A stretch of 64,000 nt of DNA from Chrysomallon squamiferum (GCA_012295275.1 CM022670.1:38939251-39003250), one strand, 5' to 3'. Numbered from the stretch's first letter, positions 14,005-28,270 are shown. Numbers and translations: made by a program. The notes: generated by a model from the sequence alone, not told the origin.

Positions 14005-14280
14005 TTATCATTTTTTTAAACTGTGTCGAATTAGGACTAATAGGTCGAACCGGCGTTTAGATTAGGAAGTACGGTAATTTTACAAATTTCTGATTTTATT
14101 GTTTGGACGTCTGTTTAACACAAAGTTTATGAGATAAAGGCAACACACGCAATGAACGCAATAACAGGCATACAATTAAAGAAAACACTCCATAATAAAA
14201 CCGAAGAAAATTTAAAAAAACAACAAAAAAAACAACAAATTAAACAATTTTAAAAATGAAATAAAAACACTACTTTTTTC
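10180..14280. other. AT-rich intergenic stretch with microsatellites, no gene seen
   Basis: Contains poly(A) runs at about 10820, 10901 and 10968-10991, a GTT/GTC trinucleotide patch at about 11390-11430, an (AAT)n patch at about 11900, a GCGCGC/(GT)n patch at 13060-13092, an (AGT)n run at 13795-13860 and a long (TTTA)n/(TTA)n block at 13900-14008. Open frames here are repeat-driven or short, and I recognise no protein. Confidence 0.5.
13900..14008. repeat. (TTTA)n/(TTA)n microsatellite
   Basis: A block of TTTA tetranucleotides is interrupted by about ten TTA trinucleotides and then returns to TTTA. It is one of several compound tetra/trinucleotide blocks in the gene desert. Confidence 0.9.
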
Positions 14281-14284
14281 TCGT

Positions 14285-14665
14285 CTGCAGATAACGCAAG
14301 CAGTTCGAAGACATAACAACACTTTACTTGTGTTTCAATATAACAATGTCTAGTCGCGTTTCTGGTCGGCTCTACCTGGATTGCAAAAGCTCTTCGTACG
14401 TTTTACAAAAGGCTCTTTGCGTATCGACGTACTCAGCAAAACATGCACAAAGCAGAGTGTGTTTTGTTCCATCTTTACATCTTCTTCTTGTCTGTTCTCG
14501 CTCGCTGGATGGGACAAACAAAAGAGTCGTATTGATCACTGATACCAAATGTATACAGCCAGGCTCGAGTTTTTCTCTGAACCACTCGAGATGGTTAGCA
14601 AGTCGTGGATTCAACGTAGCTATTCAAAGAATAGTAAACTCTTACTCCTTTTGTTAACCGGTTGA
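14285..14665. other. GC-richer island with overlapping short ORFs
   Basis: This block stands out from flanking AT-rich sequence and carries an open plus-strand frame (14328-14657, 109 codons) and an overlapping minus-strand frame. The plus frame follows a possible acceptor (ctcgtctgcag at about 14280-14290). Neither frame resembles a known family. It could be an orphan exon, a degraded element or regulatory DNA. Confidence 0.25.
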
Positions 14666-15555
14666 CGCAGAATGAACCTAAATATAAATAATGACTGCCT
14701 GTTTAATTATATTTCTTATTTTTTTTGAGGCTAGATGATAATAAAAAAAAAAAAAGATACGTTGCTGTAATATTTGGAACGATTTTTTATTATTATTATT
14801 ATTACTGTTGTTGTTGTTGTTATATGTGCTTGTTACTATTATTTCATTTTATATATATATATATATATTTTTCACAGTTTCTTCTAAATACAAATTCACT
14901 GTATACAAGGTTACTGTGTCCTCTGAACAAAATGACATCGTAACAATCTGTACCTTTCATTTAATCATTTCAAAATGACTTTATTTAATATCAGAACTTT
15001 TTTCCAGACATGAAATATAAGACAGTAATATCAGTAGTATTTTAATAGATTTTACCATAAATATTTAAAATGAGTAAATAACCCTTCTTTACATCAAAAT
15101 GGAAGCCAGCGTTACTTTCTGATAAAGTAAAAATCGAAAATATTTATGACACTGAATCTTTTACTATGAAAATTTAAACTAATTTTAAAAACCCAAACTT
15201 CTTTTTTTATAAACTAATAATAACTCGACTGCACTAAAAATCTGAACGTATGTAGGAATCTGCATGACTATTACGGTAAAATGGAAACTAGTGTTAAGAA
15301 ACTCCACAGTAAATTGTTTTATCTTAACGACTTTTACGCACTGGTTACAATTAACAAAACTTTCTCGAACATTCTCTGCTGTGGAAAGATAAAACTATTT
15401 TTCACTGGTATTTTGTAAGCATACTGTTTTTAATAGAGGCAATAATAAAAGAAAAAAGCTTCAATAATGACGATTGTGGATTAAACAGATTTTGCCAAAG
15501 AATATGAAGCTCGGTAGGGGAAATGGAATAGGAATCTTTGAATCGATTATAGCTA

Positions 15556-15664
<109 letters not shown>

Positions 15665-16183
15665 ATTCAGAAAAAAAACAATATGAAGAAGAAAAAGAAT
15701 CATATAATAATAATAATTAATATATATTTGCGTGTGAGTACGAGAGAGCGTATTTGACACAAAAAACAATTAATTCAAAATATCCTGTGGTATTTTAAAC
15801 ATAAAAAAAAAAAGTATCTGCTCTAGGTAACAGTCGTATTCGATCTCACATATCTACAAGTTCCAAAGCATCTTACTTAAATAATATTACTTCAAAATAC
15901 TCATCCTTTCGTCCTACTTTCTGTTCCTGTTCTTGTTGATTCCGAAACACGTCATAATTTCTTGTTAATAATTCACCGACAGCCCAGTAAGTACAAAGAG
16001 AGGTTTCATATGGTTATTAAAAATTCAGTTTTCGCTTTGTTTATTGGTGGGTTTGTTTTTACCTGTTTTGCAGATCAATGATGAATAGAAACACTCTGCG
16101 CGAGATCGTTGCGCCCTCTACAGGTAAATGTCAGTTTTAATTTAAACTTTATTTTATATATATATTAGAATATAGTAAGTATG

Positions 16184-16186
<3 letters not shown>

Positions 16187-16250
<64 letters not shown>

Positions 16251-16285
16251 TGTAATATTAATTTTACTTTCATTATAATTAATAA

Positions 16286-16317
<32 letters not shown>
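16187..16317. repeat. (AT)n microsatellite pair
   Basis: A 60-bp perfect AT run and a second AT/GT run are separated by about 40 bp of ordinary sequence. Each is self-complementary and could extrude as a cruciform. Confidence 0.9.
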
Positions 16318-17133
16318 AGATATTTATCATAATTACTACACACAAACATATCTTACAAAAACCAATCTAAGATCTAGGTCTATGACTGAATGAGCCTTCA
16401 CTGAAATATATATATATTTAAATGAAATTTATTATAAGAAAATAAAGTAATAAAATAAAATAAAATAAGTAAACGTAGATCATTAACCAACGTTTAGTCT
16501 TCCAACATTCTCTGATGAAAAAGTTCTGAGATAATAATTTTATAGGTTAGTAATTTAAAGTCGAATAACGAAGCCAGACAAAAGACCACTCTATTTCCCA
16601 TCTTCCACCAACAAAAGAAAGAAAATATATTGTACAAAATGTCATGCTGATTTCGGATATAAATAACTAAATAAATAAATAATAAAGAACAAATAAATGC
16701 ATAAGTAAAAAACTTAAAAGAATATTTAATTAAAAAAAAAAAAAAGAGTACGAATTAAGAATATCCACCAAAACACGGAGTCTGACTGTTTTTGTTATTT
16801 ATTTTCTTTCTTTTTCTTTTCTGCTGCTGCTATTACTTTTACTACTGCTACTACTGTGACTATTGCTACTACTGCGACTACTTCCACTACTACGACTACT
16901 GCTACTACTACTACTCTAGTACTACTGCTACTGTTACTACTGCTACAACAACTGTTAATAATAAAAACAAATAGAAGAAGTTGAACAACAGCAATAATAA
17001 TTAGGATGATGCAAAGGTGATGATAATAATACTGATACTGATAATAACAATAACAATAAAGTAATAGTAATCATGTATAATAATAAAATAACAACAAGAA
17101 AATAGCAACGATAATAACTATAACAATAATGTC

Positions 17134-17166
<33 letters not shown>

Positions 17167-17649
17167 TGCAACAATAACAACCATATAATAATAATAACAA
17201 CAATAATTGCAAAAATAATAATAATAATGAACCTGTGCATTTGACACGAAATTCAGCACTCATAAAAACAAGAATAAAAAGCAATCTGTTACAGACGTTT
17301 CTAAAATAAAATAATAAATAATAATAATTAATAAATAAATATAAAAGTGTCCTACATTAATAATTTTAATAACGACGGGACAGCAAATTGCAGCTTTATG
17401 GCGATATTAACATGGATCATTTGGTCATAGTTTAATTCTGTGTAATAAACTGTAATAAAAATCTTTAGCAATATATAGCGAAAATTTAGCATATAAAAAG
17501 CACAAAAAAAAAAAAAAAAAAAAAAAAACCGCAACATAACAAAATAGCCATTCTGTAGAATTATTAAGGTTATCTTCTTTTCAATTAGATGTGGTTTATC
17601 AAAATTAATTTCACACAATGCTCAACTGCTACAAATGCAATAACGCTCG

Positions 17650-18142
17650 AACATTTGTGCGGCATTAAAACGGTCTCACTCCTGTTCTTTTTCAGCGCGA
17701 GTGAATAAATTATTATTTGCTTTTATCATCGGTAATATTATTCCATTGTTCGTCTTGCATGTACGTAGCAATTCAACAGCCTCCGTCCCGCGTGCGCCGA
17801 GCCTGTCGACTCGCCGCTCAATATTTTATCGCATGCCCGTACTGTGTATGTGTTCAGCTATTACCTCGGCAGTCTCCGGCATAAGAGACAGCGAACAAAC
17901 CGGTCTTTTCATTCTGCGAGTGACGTCTGGCGGGAGAGTGTCGTTTGGCGGGAGAGTGTCGTCTGCTTTCTGCAAGGTGTCTCGTTTAGTCAGACAAGAC
18001 GCGAAAGTCACTGTGTAGTAGATCGTCTGAGGCTGTCTATTTTTTTTATTTTTTTATTTTTTTTTTTTTAAATTGAAAAAAAGAAGAAAAAAAATGAAGA
18101 AGAGAAAAACGATATCTGTTCTGATCCTATTTCGACGAAGGT
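17650..18142 (+). promoter_or_regulatory. GC-rich island with E2F-like sites, possible first exon
   Basis: About 350 bp of GC- and CpG-rich sequence inside the desert. A 17-bp unit, tggcgggagagtgtcgt, occurs twice back to back near 17929-17963. The second copy is preceded by TTT, giving TTTGGCGGGA, a good match to the E2F consensus. A strong donor (gacgaag|gtatgt) follows at about 18138-18146. Together these could be a plus-strand promoter with a non-coding first exon, but no downstream exon was identified. The ORF at 17701-18018 resembles no known protein. Confidence 0.3.
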
Positions 18143-19299
18143 ATGTTATTTATTTTTAATTTTAGTTTATGTATCATCGTGGTTGTTATCTTTATTTTTA
18201 TATATTTGAATACATTTCAAATGTTTAAAGCTGGTTTTAATAATCCAAGCATTTCGTGTTAACTGTATTTTATTTTTTAATAATCCTTTATCAGAATATG
18301 TACTGAAAAAAGGGTAACTGTTAGAATTTTGTTTCAGTGTTTTTAACTATTGAACTGTTTCTAAAAAGAAAACGAACTACCTCGCTTTACTGATTTCAGT
18401 TTAATTGCTTTTACTTTTGTATAAATATTTTTGTTTTCTTATTTCTTTTCATTGATGTGTTCAGAAACGTAGATGTACACATATGCTGTATGATACAGTA
18501 ATATATAACACAACCTCTATACAGGTTAACTGTTGTTTGTAGTCATTTTATTATCAAAAATTATCATACGGTTTCTAAATTTTATTTAGTTAAGATTTTT
18601 ATCATTCTATCGGCAGTATCAGTTAAACATTTTGATTAGAGTCGAAACTGAGTATTAAAAAATCTATATATTTGAAAATCAAGAAGCATCTAAACCCATC
18701 GCACGCACGCAATCCTGTGTACACCTCTGAATCTAAACTTTCATCTATCAGCATAATTTGGCCACTTAAATAATAACAATAACAACAATAATAAAAATAC
18801 TTTCTAAAATTAACGCCATTTCAGTAACTGAATAAATTTCGGAACTGAGATTTCTAATAAATATCGACTTGCATCGCAAACTGGTTTTCGCCTTGCACTC
18901 CAAGTTTCTGCCGTTAGTGTTTCTACGTTTTAATACTTAATTTAGAAACGCTGTATTGTACTGATTACCTTGGAAATCTGAGTCACAGTTTATATTAATA
19001 ACTGTATTATTTCATTGTTAGTGCAATGTGTTGTTTGCTCTGTGATTTCGTTTACAGAATTTAAACAATTCTATCAAAAAAAAAAAAAAAAAAAAATGTT
19101 CAGTCATGTGGAAATGTGAAATAAAAGAATTTATCATCCCGCCGACTGAAAGCAACATCTGGTGTCAAAAACAGCTCATTAATGTAATTTCTGCAACAAT
19201 ATTTGCTATTTTAATTTTAATTAGACAAAAAATAACTTAGTTTTGTTTTACTTTAAATATTTTATTATCAAAATTATGTTAATACTAATAATTATTATT

Positions 19300-19480
19300 A
19301 TAACTGCTACTAGTGCGACTACTACAGTCACCACCACCACCACCACCGTTACTACTACTACTACTACTACTACTACTACAGCTACTATTACTACTACTGC
19401 TACTACTACAACTACTACTGGTATTACTACTACTACTGCTATTACTACTACTACTATCGCTACTATTGCTACCTCTACTA
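19300..19480. repeat. (ACT)n/(ACC)n trinucleotide block
   Basis: About 60 trinucleotides, mostly ACT with ACC, GCT and ATT variants. All frames stay open across it on both strands, producing poly-Thr, poly-Leu or poly-Val readings that are not genes. Confidence 0.9.
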
Positions 19481-19750
19481 TTTGTATTGTCATTATTAAT
19501 TTTGTTAGTAAATAGTTAATAAGATTCACATTTTTTAAATATTTATTAATCGATTTCTGTTCCTCTGCTAATCGTGTTGTTACCATATCGAATCAGCGTA
19601 TCCTGCATACTAATAACGTGCAAACATGCATAACAGAGAAAACTCACAAGTGCGTTAAAGCAGAACAGTGCGTTGTCGGTTTTGAATCACGTGTTTAACT
19701 CAAACAAAGAAAGCGCTAATTACAAAGTCATGCCAGCAATGAATTATGTA

Positions 19751-19884
<134 letters not shown>

Positions 19885-20467
19885 ATTAAAGTAAATAAAT
19901 GAAAAAAAAAAATGAATTAAACAAAAGTAAACAACTGTTTCAAGCATACAAAATGTACTGGAAAAAGCATAAAACAACTAAATAATAATTTAAAAAATTA
20001 ATTAAAAAATAAAAGCAATATTAGTAGCCCAATCCCAAAATGTTCATTTCTTTATGATCAAATTAATAATTTAGTCTAAAATGTAATTCGAATCTGCAGT
20101 AGTAGTATAGGTAGCAGCAACAGCAGCAGCAACTTGTGTAATAATAGTAATAATTATCGTTATAGTAGTAGTAGTAGTAAAACTGGAGGTCATAGTAGTT
20201 AGTATTGTAATACTAATAAAGTAAGATTAGTTGTAGTGAAAGTACACACATTGTACGTGTTGTAGAAATGGTAGCGATAAAAATAGTAACAGCTGCAGTA
20301 GTAGTAGTAGTAGTAGTAGTAGCAACAGCGTAGTAGCAGTAATGATTAGGACTGTATTTATCCCATAGCCGGGGCCTCCTCAATCACTTCTGTCTTTCAA
20401 ATACGTATAGTAGTACCAGCAGCATAATAACAGCAATAGCAACATCGTTTATGTTCTGTTTCACTAT

Positions 20468-20505
<38 letters not shown>

Positions 20506-20826
20506 AAACAAAACGCACACAGAGAAACACTCACACTCGTATATCCTTAATAACTTACAAACATAAAAAATCTTTCAAAAGATAACTGTAACCCAAATTA
20601 ATGAATACAGTAATAATCAGATTACATCAGCACATTTGAGAAACATTCTGAGCAAAATTATAGATCGTAAGAACACAACTGTAACAATAGCTGACAACGA
20701 TAAAACCAAAAGGAACAAAAGATATCTAACAAACGTTTACTGTCATTAATTTTTAATGAAATTTATTTCTCAAAACTCTTTTATAAAATCCATTTCTATG
20801 ATTAGATTTGAAATATTTATAACCTG

Positions 20827-20858
<32 letters not shown>

Positions 20859-20881
20859 AATAAATAAAAAAAAAAAAAAAA
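20827..20881. repeat. poly(A) run
   Basis: About 30 A residues, a short TAAATAAATA interruption and further A residues. It could be the tail of a decayed retroelement, but no SINE or LINE body is recognisable upstream. Confidence 0.8.
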
Positions 20882-21269
20882 CAAACAAAAAATTAATCGT
20901 TATTACTTTGAAATATCTTTTTAACTAATCAGTTTACATCAAAATCTATAATTTTTGAAATTTGTTTATTGATATATATAACATTTGTTTATAGTTTAAT
21001 CAAACTTCAATAAATTGATTTAAAAAATGTATAATAAAACATTACAATTACCTTTATATCAGCGTTCTCTCTCTCTCTTTCTTTCTCTCTTAATAGTCTT
21101 AAATTAACATACTAGAACTAATACTGCATTATTTTGTTGATACTACTATTAGTTCTGTTATTACTGTGCGTGGGTTTTTAACAAACATGCTTTTAAAATT
21201 GTAAAATTCTGTTAAATCTAGTCCACTTATTTTTTATCCGATATTATTAATTACTTAAGTCATTATTGC

Positions 21270-21371
<102 letters not shown>

Positions 21372-21617
21372 TGTGTATTTCTGAATATTCGTCTCTTTCT
21401 CTCCTATGTCTGTTACATCCGTTTCTCTCTCTAATTTTCGTATATATGTATGTACAACATATTATCTGTTTACACATCTGCATTCTTACTATATGTACAT
21501 ATACTAATAGTTACACATAGATACATACAAACATATACACGCATATGTGTGGAATATACATGCACATATACTAAAAGAAAAAATACGTACACATACATTA
21601 TTATATTCAAGAAACCG

Positions 21618-22130
21618 ACATTTAATTATCTTTCTGCAGTCAACATTCAGTTATCTTTCTGCAGTCGACATTCATTTATCTTTCTGCAGTCGACATTCAG
21701 TTATCTTTCTGCAGTCCACATTCATTTATCTTCCTGCAGTCGACATTCAGTTATCTTTCTGCAGTCGACATTCAGTTATCTTTCTGCAGTCGACATTCAG
21801 TTATCCCTCTGCAGTCGACATTAAACTGATCTTTCTGCAGTCAACATTCATTTATCTTTCTGCAGTCAACATTCAGTTATCTTTCTGCAGTCAACATTCT
21901 GTTATCTTTCTGCAGTCAACATTAAACTGATCTTTCTGCAGTCAACATTCAGTTATCTTTCTGCAGTCAACATTCAGTTATCTTTTTGCAGTCGACATTA
22001 AACTGATCTTTCTGCAGTCAACATTAAACTGATCTTTCTGCAGTAGATATTGAATTTTCTTTCGGCAGTTAACATTCAACTTCTTTCTGCACTACACATA
22101 CAGTTTTGTTTCTGCAGTCGACATTGAGTT
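21618..22130. repeat. 25-bp minisatellite, about 20 copies
   Basis: Tandem units of the form attcagttatctttctgcag plus tcgac. Fifteen or more copies are close to consensus and the right end is decayed. A second unit type begins attaaactgatc (26 bp) and is interspersed. Nearly every unit carries CTGCAG, and many carry GTCGAC. It reads open in two plus frames only because 25-bp units cycle through the frames with no stop in the consensus. Confidence 0.95.
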
Positions 22131-23907
22131 GCAAGCTTGAAAAACATCTGGCATTCACTCCCATTAGTTGCCCCGGAGATCATACATTAATAATGATTCA
22201 AACCGAGAATCAAGTCCCGTAACTTTCTTCTTTTGTCATTCACCATCAGCCTGGGAAGAGACCCCCATGGCAGACTGTGTTTGTAGAAAAGAAGATAAAA
22301 AAACAAACAACTCAATGTATCAAATTTTTACGAAATATTGATCAAAGATCTCTCGGGCGAATCTGAAAAAACAATAAAGGTATTATCTATTTTTTCGATT
22401 CATCGTTATTCTTGTTTCCAAAAACATATGAAGCTTAACCAGCCGATTTGAAAACAAAATTGATTTTCTATGATTCAGTTGAAGCTTAAGAAGTAAAGAG
22501 AGAGAAATAAAAAAATGAAGAAGAAGAAGAAAATTCACTGACTCGTCGGGTGTTGTGAAGATTTTATGGCTTGAAATGATTAGGTAAGCAGAACCTATTC
22601 CCGAGGGAGATATTATGCATCCATAGCTGTATTGTTTGTATCAGCTGGATTTAATTTGCTACGACATTTCTGTAAACACGATTATTTTCGTTGGTGGTGG
22701 AATATTAATGCAGACTGGTGGAATTTTACTCGTAGCTGATGAATGAGAATGTTGACTACTTGAAGATAGGTCAATAATGTACAATATATATATGACCCAT
22801 TAATAAAAGTATATATCAAAATTACAAGAATGCAAAATATATATGATAAATGATGACATGAAGATGACATAAAGATCGTACAGTAATGCAAAATGTATCT
22901 GACACGTACCCCCCACCACACACACACACACACTCACAACAATATCGCACGTTTTTGTTACATATTCTGAATGGTAGTATTTCACATCAAGCTGAAAGAT
23001 TAACAACTAAACTTTCCTCTTCTGACAAATTTCTGTGCTTTACATTCGATATACTTTTTTAAATCTGTTTTTCAGAATCAGATGAAGAAGTCAAAGTTAA
23101 AAAAATAAAATAAAAAAAACATACAAAAATAGCAATTGATATTAACATCAATAAGTCATTCAAGATATGAATTATTTATTTTTAGCTCATTTTCACTTCA
23201 GTTATTTCCATTCAAGCACAGACATATTCTCAAGGTGTTTTGTAGTGCGATTCAGAATTTGTAACAGAAACATCATAGCTTACACTGCACTGCATAGTTA
23301 CAGCATCGATATGAACTTTTCCAGAATTTTTATGTATTCATACGTCAGAAGCCTGGGGCTGAATTGCTTATTTCCAGAGATTATTAGCTGAAGTTAACAA
23401 CATTAAAGAAGTCCTGCCTGCATTATCACTTTTCTTTTGTTTTTAATATATTTCTGTCTTTTTACACGACAAAAGCCTTTTCGGCAAATTACAAAACTCT
23501 ACATTAATATTATATATGCTGCACGTTTGTGTCTACATTGCTCGTTCAAAGAAAAAAACCCATCGAAAAACATTGTAGATGATCGATTGTTTTAAAAGCC
23601 ACTTGTTGTGGTAGTCAAGCAAACATACAGACTTGGTGCGCACAAAAGATGATCCATTTTATATTCCTGCAATTTTGTGTGTCTTAGAGCTGAGATAAAG
23701 CTCTTAAAATATATGAGGCAATAATTCTCATTTGTTTTTTGTTTAACATAAGTAGATTTTTATTTGTCCTTAATTTTCATTTTGAAGAAAACAATACAAT
23801 AATTCCACTTTATAAAATAACTGGATTCCTCATTCTTCGCTGGAGAAAAGTTATCTTATACTCACTCCTTCAACTCAAGTAAATAGTTATAAGAATTGTT
23901 GTGCGTT

Positions 23908-23941
<34 letters not shown>

Positions 23942-24689
23942 GTTATAAAAGTGTATATTTTGATATATTCAGGAAAAAACAATATATATATATCATCTTA
24001 GTAGTATCATTTTATTATTATTATTATTACTTTACCTGCCGCATGTTGTTGGGTTTTTTCGTTTGTTTGTTTTTTTGAATGTATATTTATCAAACTAATG
24101 GCGCCTTTTTTCTGAAATCCACTGAACATATACAGAGTAACGCTTCTAACAGAAAGGTTTAAGTTATCTAAATATTCATGAGGCAGTAGTTTTATATATT
24201 TTACTGTGTTCTCAAGTGAATATAATTTATTTATTAATCTTGTGCTATTAATTATTTAGTTCTGTAGTTTTGTTATTTTTCATCATGGTTATACATTTTA
24301 TGTAACTATTTCACCCTCTATAAGCAGTAGTTTCAGTAGTATAAGTAATAGAAAAAGTAGTTAAACTTGTAATAGCAGTAGTAGTAGTTGTCGTTTTAGT
24401 TGTAGTTTAATAACCGTGGTTAGTAATAGTAAAAGGTAGTGGTAATAGTTGTAGCAACAGTACAGATAATACCAACATGTTCATTACATTTCGTTAATAA
24501 TAACCACCATCATCATCGTCATCATCATCATTATTATTATTATCATTGCTAGTATCATCATTATAATTATTATCTAACATGATCATTATTATCATCATCA
24601 TCGTCATTACTGTTACTATTACTACCACTACCACTACTTTTAACTGCTATTTCTTCGTCTGCTGCTGCTGCTGCTACTACTACTACTTC

Positions 24690-24995
24690 TGAAACTATAA
24701 CGTCCCGGGCATATACTATAGGAGAAGTGCTTTCTAAAAATAATTTTAAAAAAAAAGAGCCTCCATGTTATGACACCGCTGAAGATATGTTCGGCTGTTC
24801 TCGTGAAATAATCAATTCGTACATCGATCGTTCGCCTTTGTGTTCCCGGGATGGGATGAGCCTCATTAAACTTTCATTGCAGTCATGGTCATCTTTGACA
24901 AAACAGGTAACATCGATTTGACTTACTTCCAGGTGAAACGCGACTGCGGGGCTTTCTCCTGCACAACTGATTACAGTTGTAGCCAGCTAAAGAGT
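24690..24995. other. GC-richer island with a possible splice donor
   Basis: A short unique block with a plus-strand open frame (24727-24921) that crosses a good donor (caaaacag|gtaaca at about 24906). The frame contains a Cys/Ser/Lys mixture not matching a family I know. No partner exon was found. An orphan exon or a conserved non-coding element are both possible. Confidence 0.2.
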
Positions 24996-25198
24996 GAATT
25001 ACAAAATAAATAAATAAATAAATAAATAAATAAAGGCATATATATATATAAATATTTAAAATAATTATAGATGAAAAAAGATAAAAGAAAGAAGAGAGAA
25101 TTTTTTTAAAACGCTGCGAGAATAGAGAAATAAAATTAGTAAAAGGAATAAAGGAGGAAAGAAAGAATGGAATATCAACTTTAGAAAAAACAAAATTA

Positions 25199-25322
25199 TC
25201 ATTATCATTATTATTATTATTAGTAGTAGTAGTAGTACTATTACTGTTATTGTTATTATTATCATCATTATTATTATTATTACTACTGTTATTACTGTTA
25301 TTACTACTACTACTACTACTAC

Positions 25323-25379
<57 letters not shown>

Positions 25380-25380
25380 T
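25199..25380. repeat. mixed ATT/AGT/ATC trinucleotide block
   Basis: A patchwork of trinucleotide sub-runs ending in about 20 ATT units. The minus-strand open frame through it is poly-Ile/Val and is not a gene. Confidence 0.9.
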
Positions 25381-27366
25381 ATTAATCTAGTTTCAATTAG
25401 CTCTTTTCTCAGTCTTACAATTTGTTTTGTTCTCTTGTTTTAGAATTTCATGTGAAAAAAAAGTTTTTGTTCTATTTTGTATAATGACATTTCAACTCAT
25501 TCTTAATTAATGGCTTTTTGGGATGAGTATTAGGTACGGTGTGTCAGATACAACTATTTTAGTAATGAAAAAGACCGAGAGAAAAAACGAATTCGAACCG
25601 TCTCCATAATATAATTACTTGGGTATTTTTAGTTATGTGTTTTATTAATTAATGTTGCAGCTGTTATTATCATGTAATATTCATACTTATATCCTATAAG
25701 AGTTTCTCCATCTAACGATTTTTTTTATTATTATTTAAAAAAAAAATAAATTAAGAAATTCATTTCGTGCTGAAATTTTATCCAAAACGGTGATGATTTC
25801 CCCTTCTTTGAAATCCTGGGTTTGGCCCTGAATTTTTATTTTTTAAACAGAGATGGTAATATTTACATTCTCTAATTATATTAAATTAGTTACTTGTCAA
25901 ATTGATTCACCACACCTTCAAGTCTGAAAAAATATTGTACAACAATATAATAAATGACCTTTATTTGCATTGCCTTTTATCCAAAAAAATGCATGATATA
26001 ATAATAAAAAGCAAACAAGAAAAAAAAAAAAAAATACACCTTTATGAGTAGAATTACAATTATGTTCACGGATCGAATGAAATCATAAAATTAAATAATT
26101 CAATTTTTTTTTGTTACGGTTGTTTCCGTAATTATATTTCTGCCTAGCGAATAGCATTTGTTCTTGCTCTCGAGGGAGATAACTCGTTTATCTTAAACAA
26201 CTGGGACGGTTTTGATAAAAATAGATGAAAATTTAATAACATTAGGGCCATTTCATTGATTGATTTGTTGATTATTTACGTGTTTGTTTTGTAATGCTTG
26301 CTATTCATTTTATTTTCGTTTGCTGTTTTATAATTTTTTTTTTTTTTTTTTTTTCGTTCTCCGTACTTTTTTGTTTTCTGGTTAAAATTAAAACGAAAGA
26401 ACAAGCTCAGATATAAAGGATAAAAAAAAATACTGGTAAAAATACACATTTCGCATGAACATGCATAACTCCACGTGAAAGTTTCGTCTTTCTTCGTTGA
26501 ATATTAACTTTCCATTCTTGGAATATTAATAATTTATTCGAATTTAATACACATGAATACATTTAAGTAACAGGCCATGGAAATATCCTTTGTCGGTCGT
26601 TTTTAACCGTAACAGATATCATTTATAATCAGATTCTCGTAAATGTGACTCCATTAAAATAATATTCACTTTTTTAAATTTAATATGATTTATTATTATA
26701 ATTTTTAAGTCTTTGTTTCTGGAAGATTTCACATACATGATAAGGCGCTCCTGACAAGTACTTGTGTTGTTGGATAAATAATGAGAAAATTAAGACAATT
26801 AGTTCTGAAATGTTAATTTTTTTATAAAGGGAGATAATAGAGTAGCATACTATTTTTCCAAGAGTTATGAGCCTTGCATTACCATTATAACCAATAACTA
26901 TTTCAAAATCAGATTTAGGATAAGCTATTTCTTTTTTCTTCTTCTTCTTCTGTGTTTTTTTCTTTTCTTTTTGACATAATCTTTTAACATTTTTTTTTTT
27001 TATTATTGCTGTGACCGCTTTTAGGACTACAAAGTAAGGTTTGCTCTGCCATTTGCACATAACCAAAAAATATCTTGAGAAAATATTAACAACAACAACA
27101 ACAATAATAATAACAGAAAAATATTTTGTCCTCAGTTACAGCGTGATAGAAATAAGTAACACCATTCAAGTAGCCGTTAATAATATTAGAATTAGAATCT
27201 AATTTAGATTATTAACCTGTGGACGTATGCTGCAGTAATACTTAAGAAAATTACGCCGACAGTGTATAGCACACATAAATAAATACATAGGTACATCAAG
27301 AATTACAAATATCTTCTTTTATATTTTATATAATTTTTTGTTTTGATATCGGTATATGTATCTCTG

Positions 27367-27368
<2 letters not shown>

Positions 27369-27450
<82 letters not shown>
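27369..27450. repeat. (GA)n microsatellite
   Basis: About 41 uninterrupted GA dinucleotides. Confidence 0.95.
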
Positions 27451-27452
<2 letters not shown>

Positions 27453-27876
27453 CAAGTATTTAGCAAGTTTTGTCGTTTTTACAACTTCAGATATTTTATC
27501 TATTTTAAGAAAAATGACGTGCTGTTTCTCCTGCTTATATAATATTACTTTATATCTAAACGCAGGTTTTAATAACTTAATAAAAGTATGGAATTCACTT
27601 CTACGTATTAATCATTTATTATTACATGATAATTTTCAACTAAGTTAGTCAAAAGATGAAAAAAAAATGAATTGTAATCGTTTATAATTACATGATAATT
27701 TTCATTTAAGTTATTTAACCAAAAGACGAACAAAAATAAATGTAATCTTTAAACAGGTTGTTACATCGAAGTTCGGTCAGTGACTTACTGTTTTGGCATT
27801 ATTCCACGGTTTCCTAGTAGAGTTCCTGGAGTAATAACATGATTACTGTTTGTGTTAATTTGTTATTTCAACAGAC

Positions 27877-27907
<31 letters not shown>

Positions 27908-28222
27908 AGGGGTAAGGTTATTTGGTGTAAAAAAAATATATATATATCATACTGTCGGGAAGTATATAGATTCAAATGTGAATCATGATTATTTACCGAG
28001 ATGACATTCATAGAAGCAAATGGTTAAAGAAATGTCTGATCACTTTAACATTCACGTGTGTAGCAGCTTTAGCATTCTGTGACGAAGCGGGCTAATTTGT
28101 ACAGCCAAACGACAGAAATTAAAAAGAAAAGTGCAATGACTCTGATCATGATTATGTATGAATTTGTCTATAGTGTGCCAGTTCGTGGTTGTTTGTTTGT
28201 TTGTTTTGTTTTTTGCCAAAAG

Positions 28223-28270
28223 GTGTGTGTGTGTGTGTGTGTGTGTGCGTGCATGCGTGCGTGCGTGTGC
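28223..28270. repeat. (GT)n/(GC)n microsatellite
   Basis: GT repeats graduate into gtgcgtgcatgcgtgcgtgc, an alternating purine-pyrimidine tract of the kind that favours left-handed DNA. Confidence 0.85.

Noticed and set aside
21450-21930. Two overlapping repetitive open frames with FLQSTFSYLSAV-like readings
   Set aside because: They are translations of the 25-bp minisatellite, open in more than one frame, and therefore not evidence of a gene.
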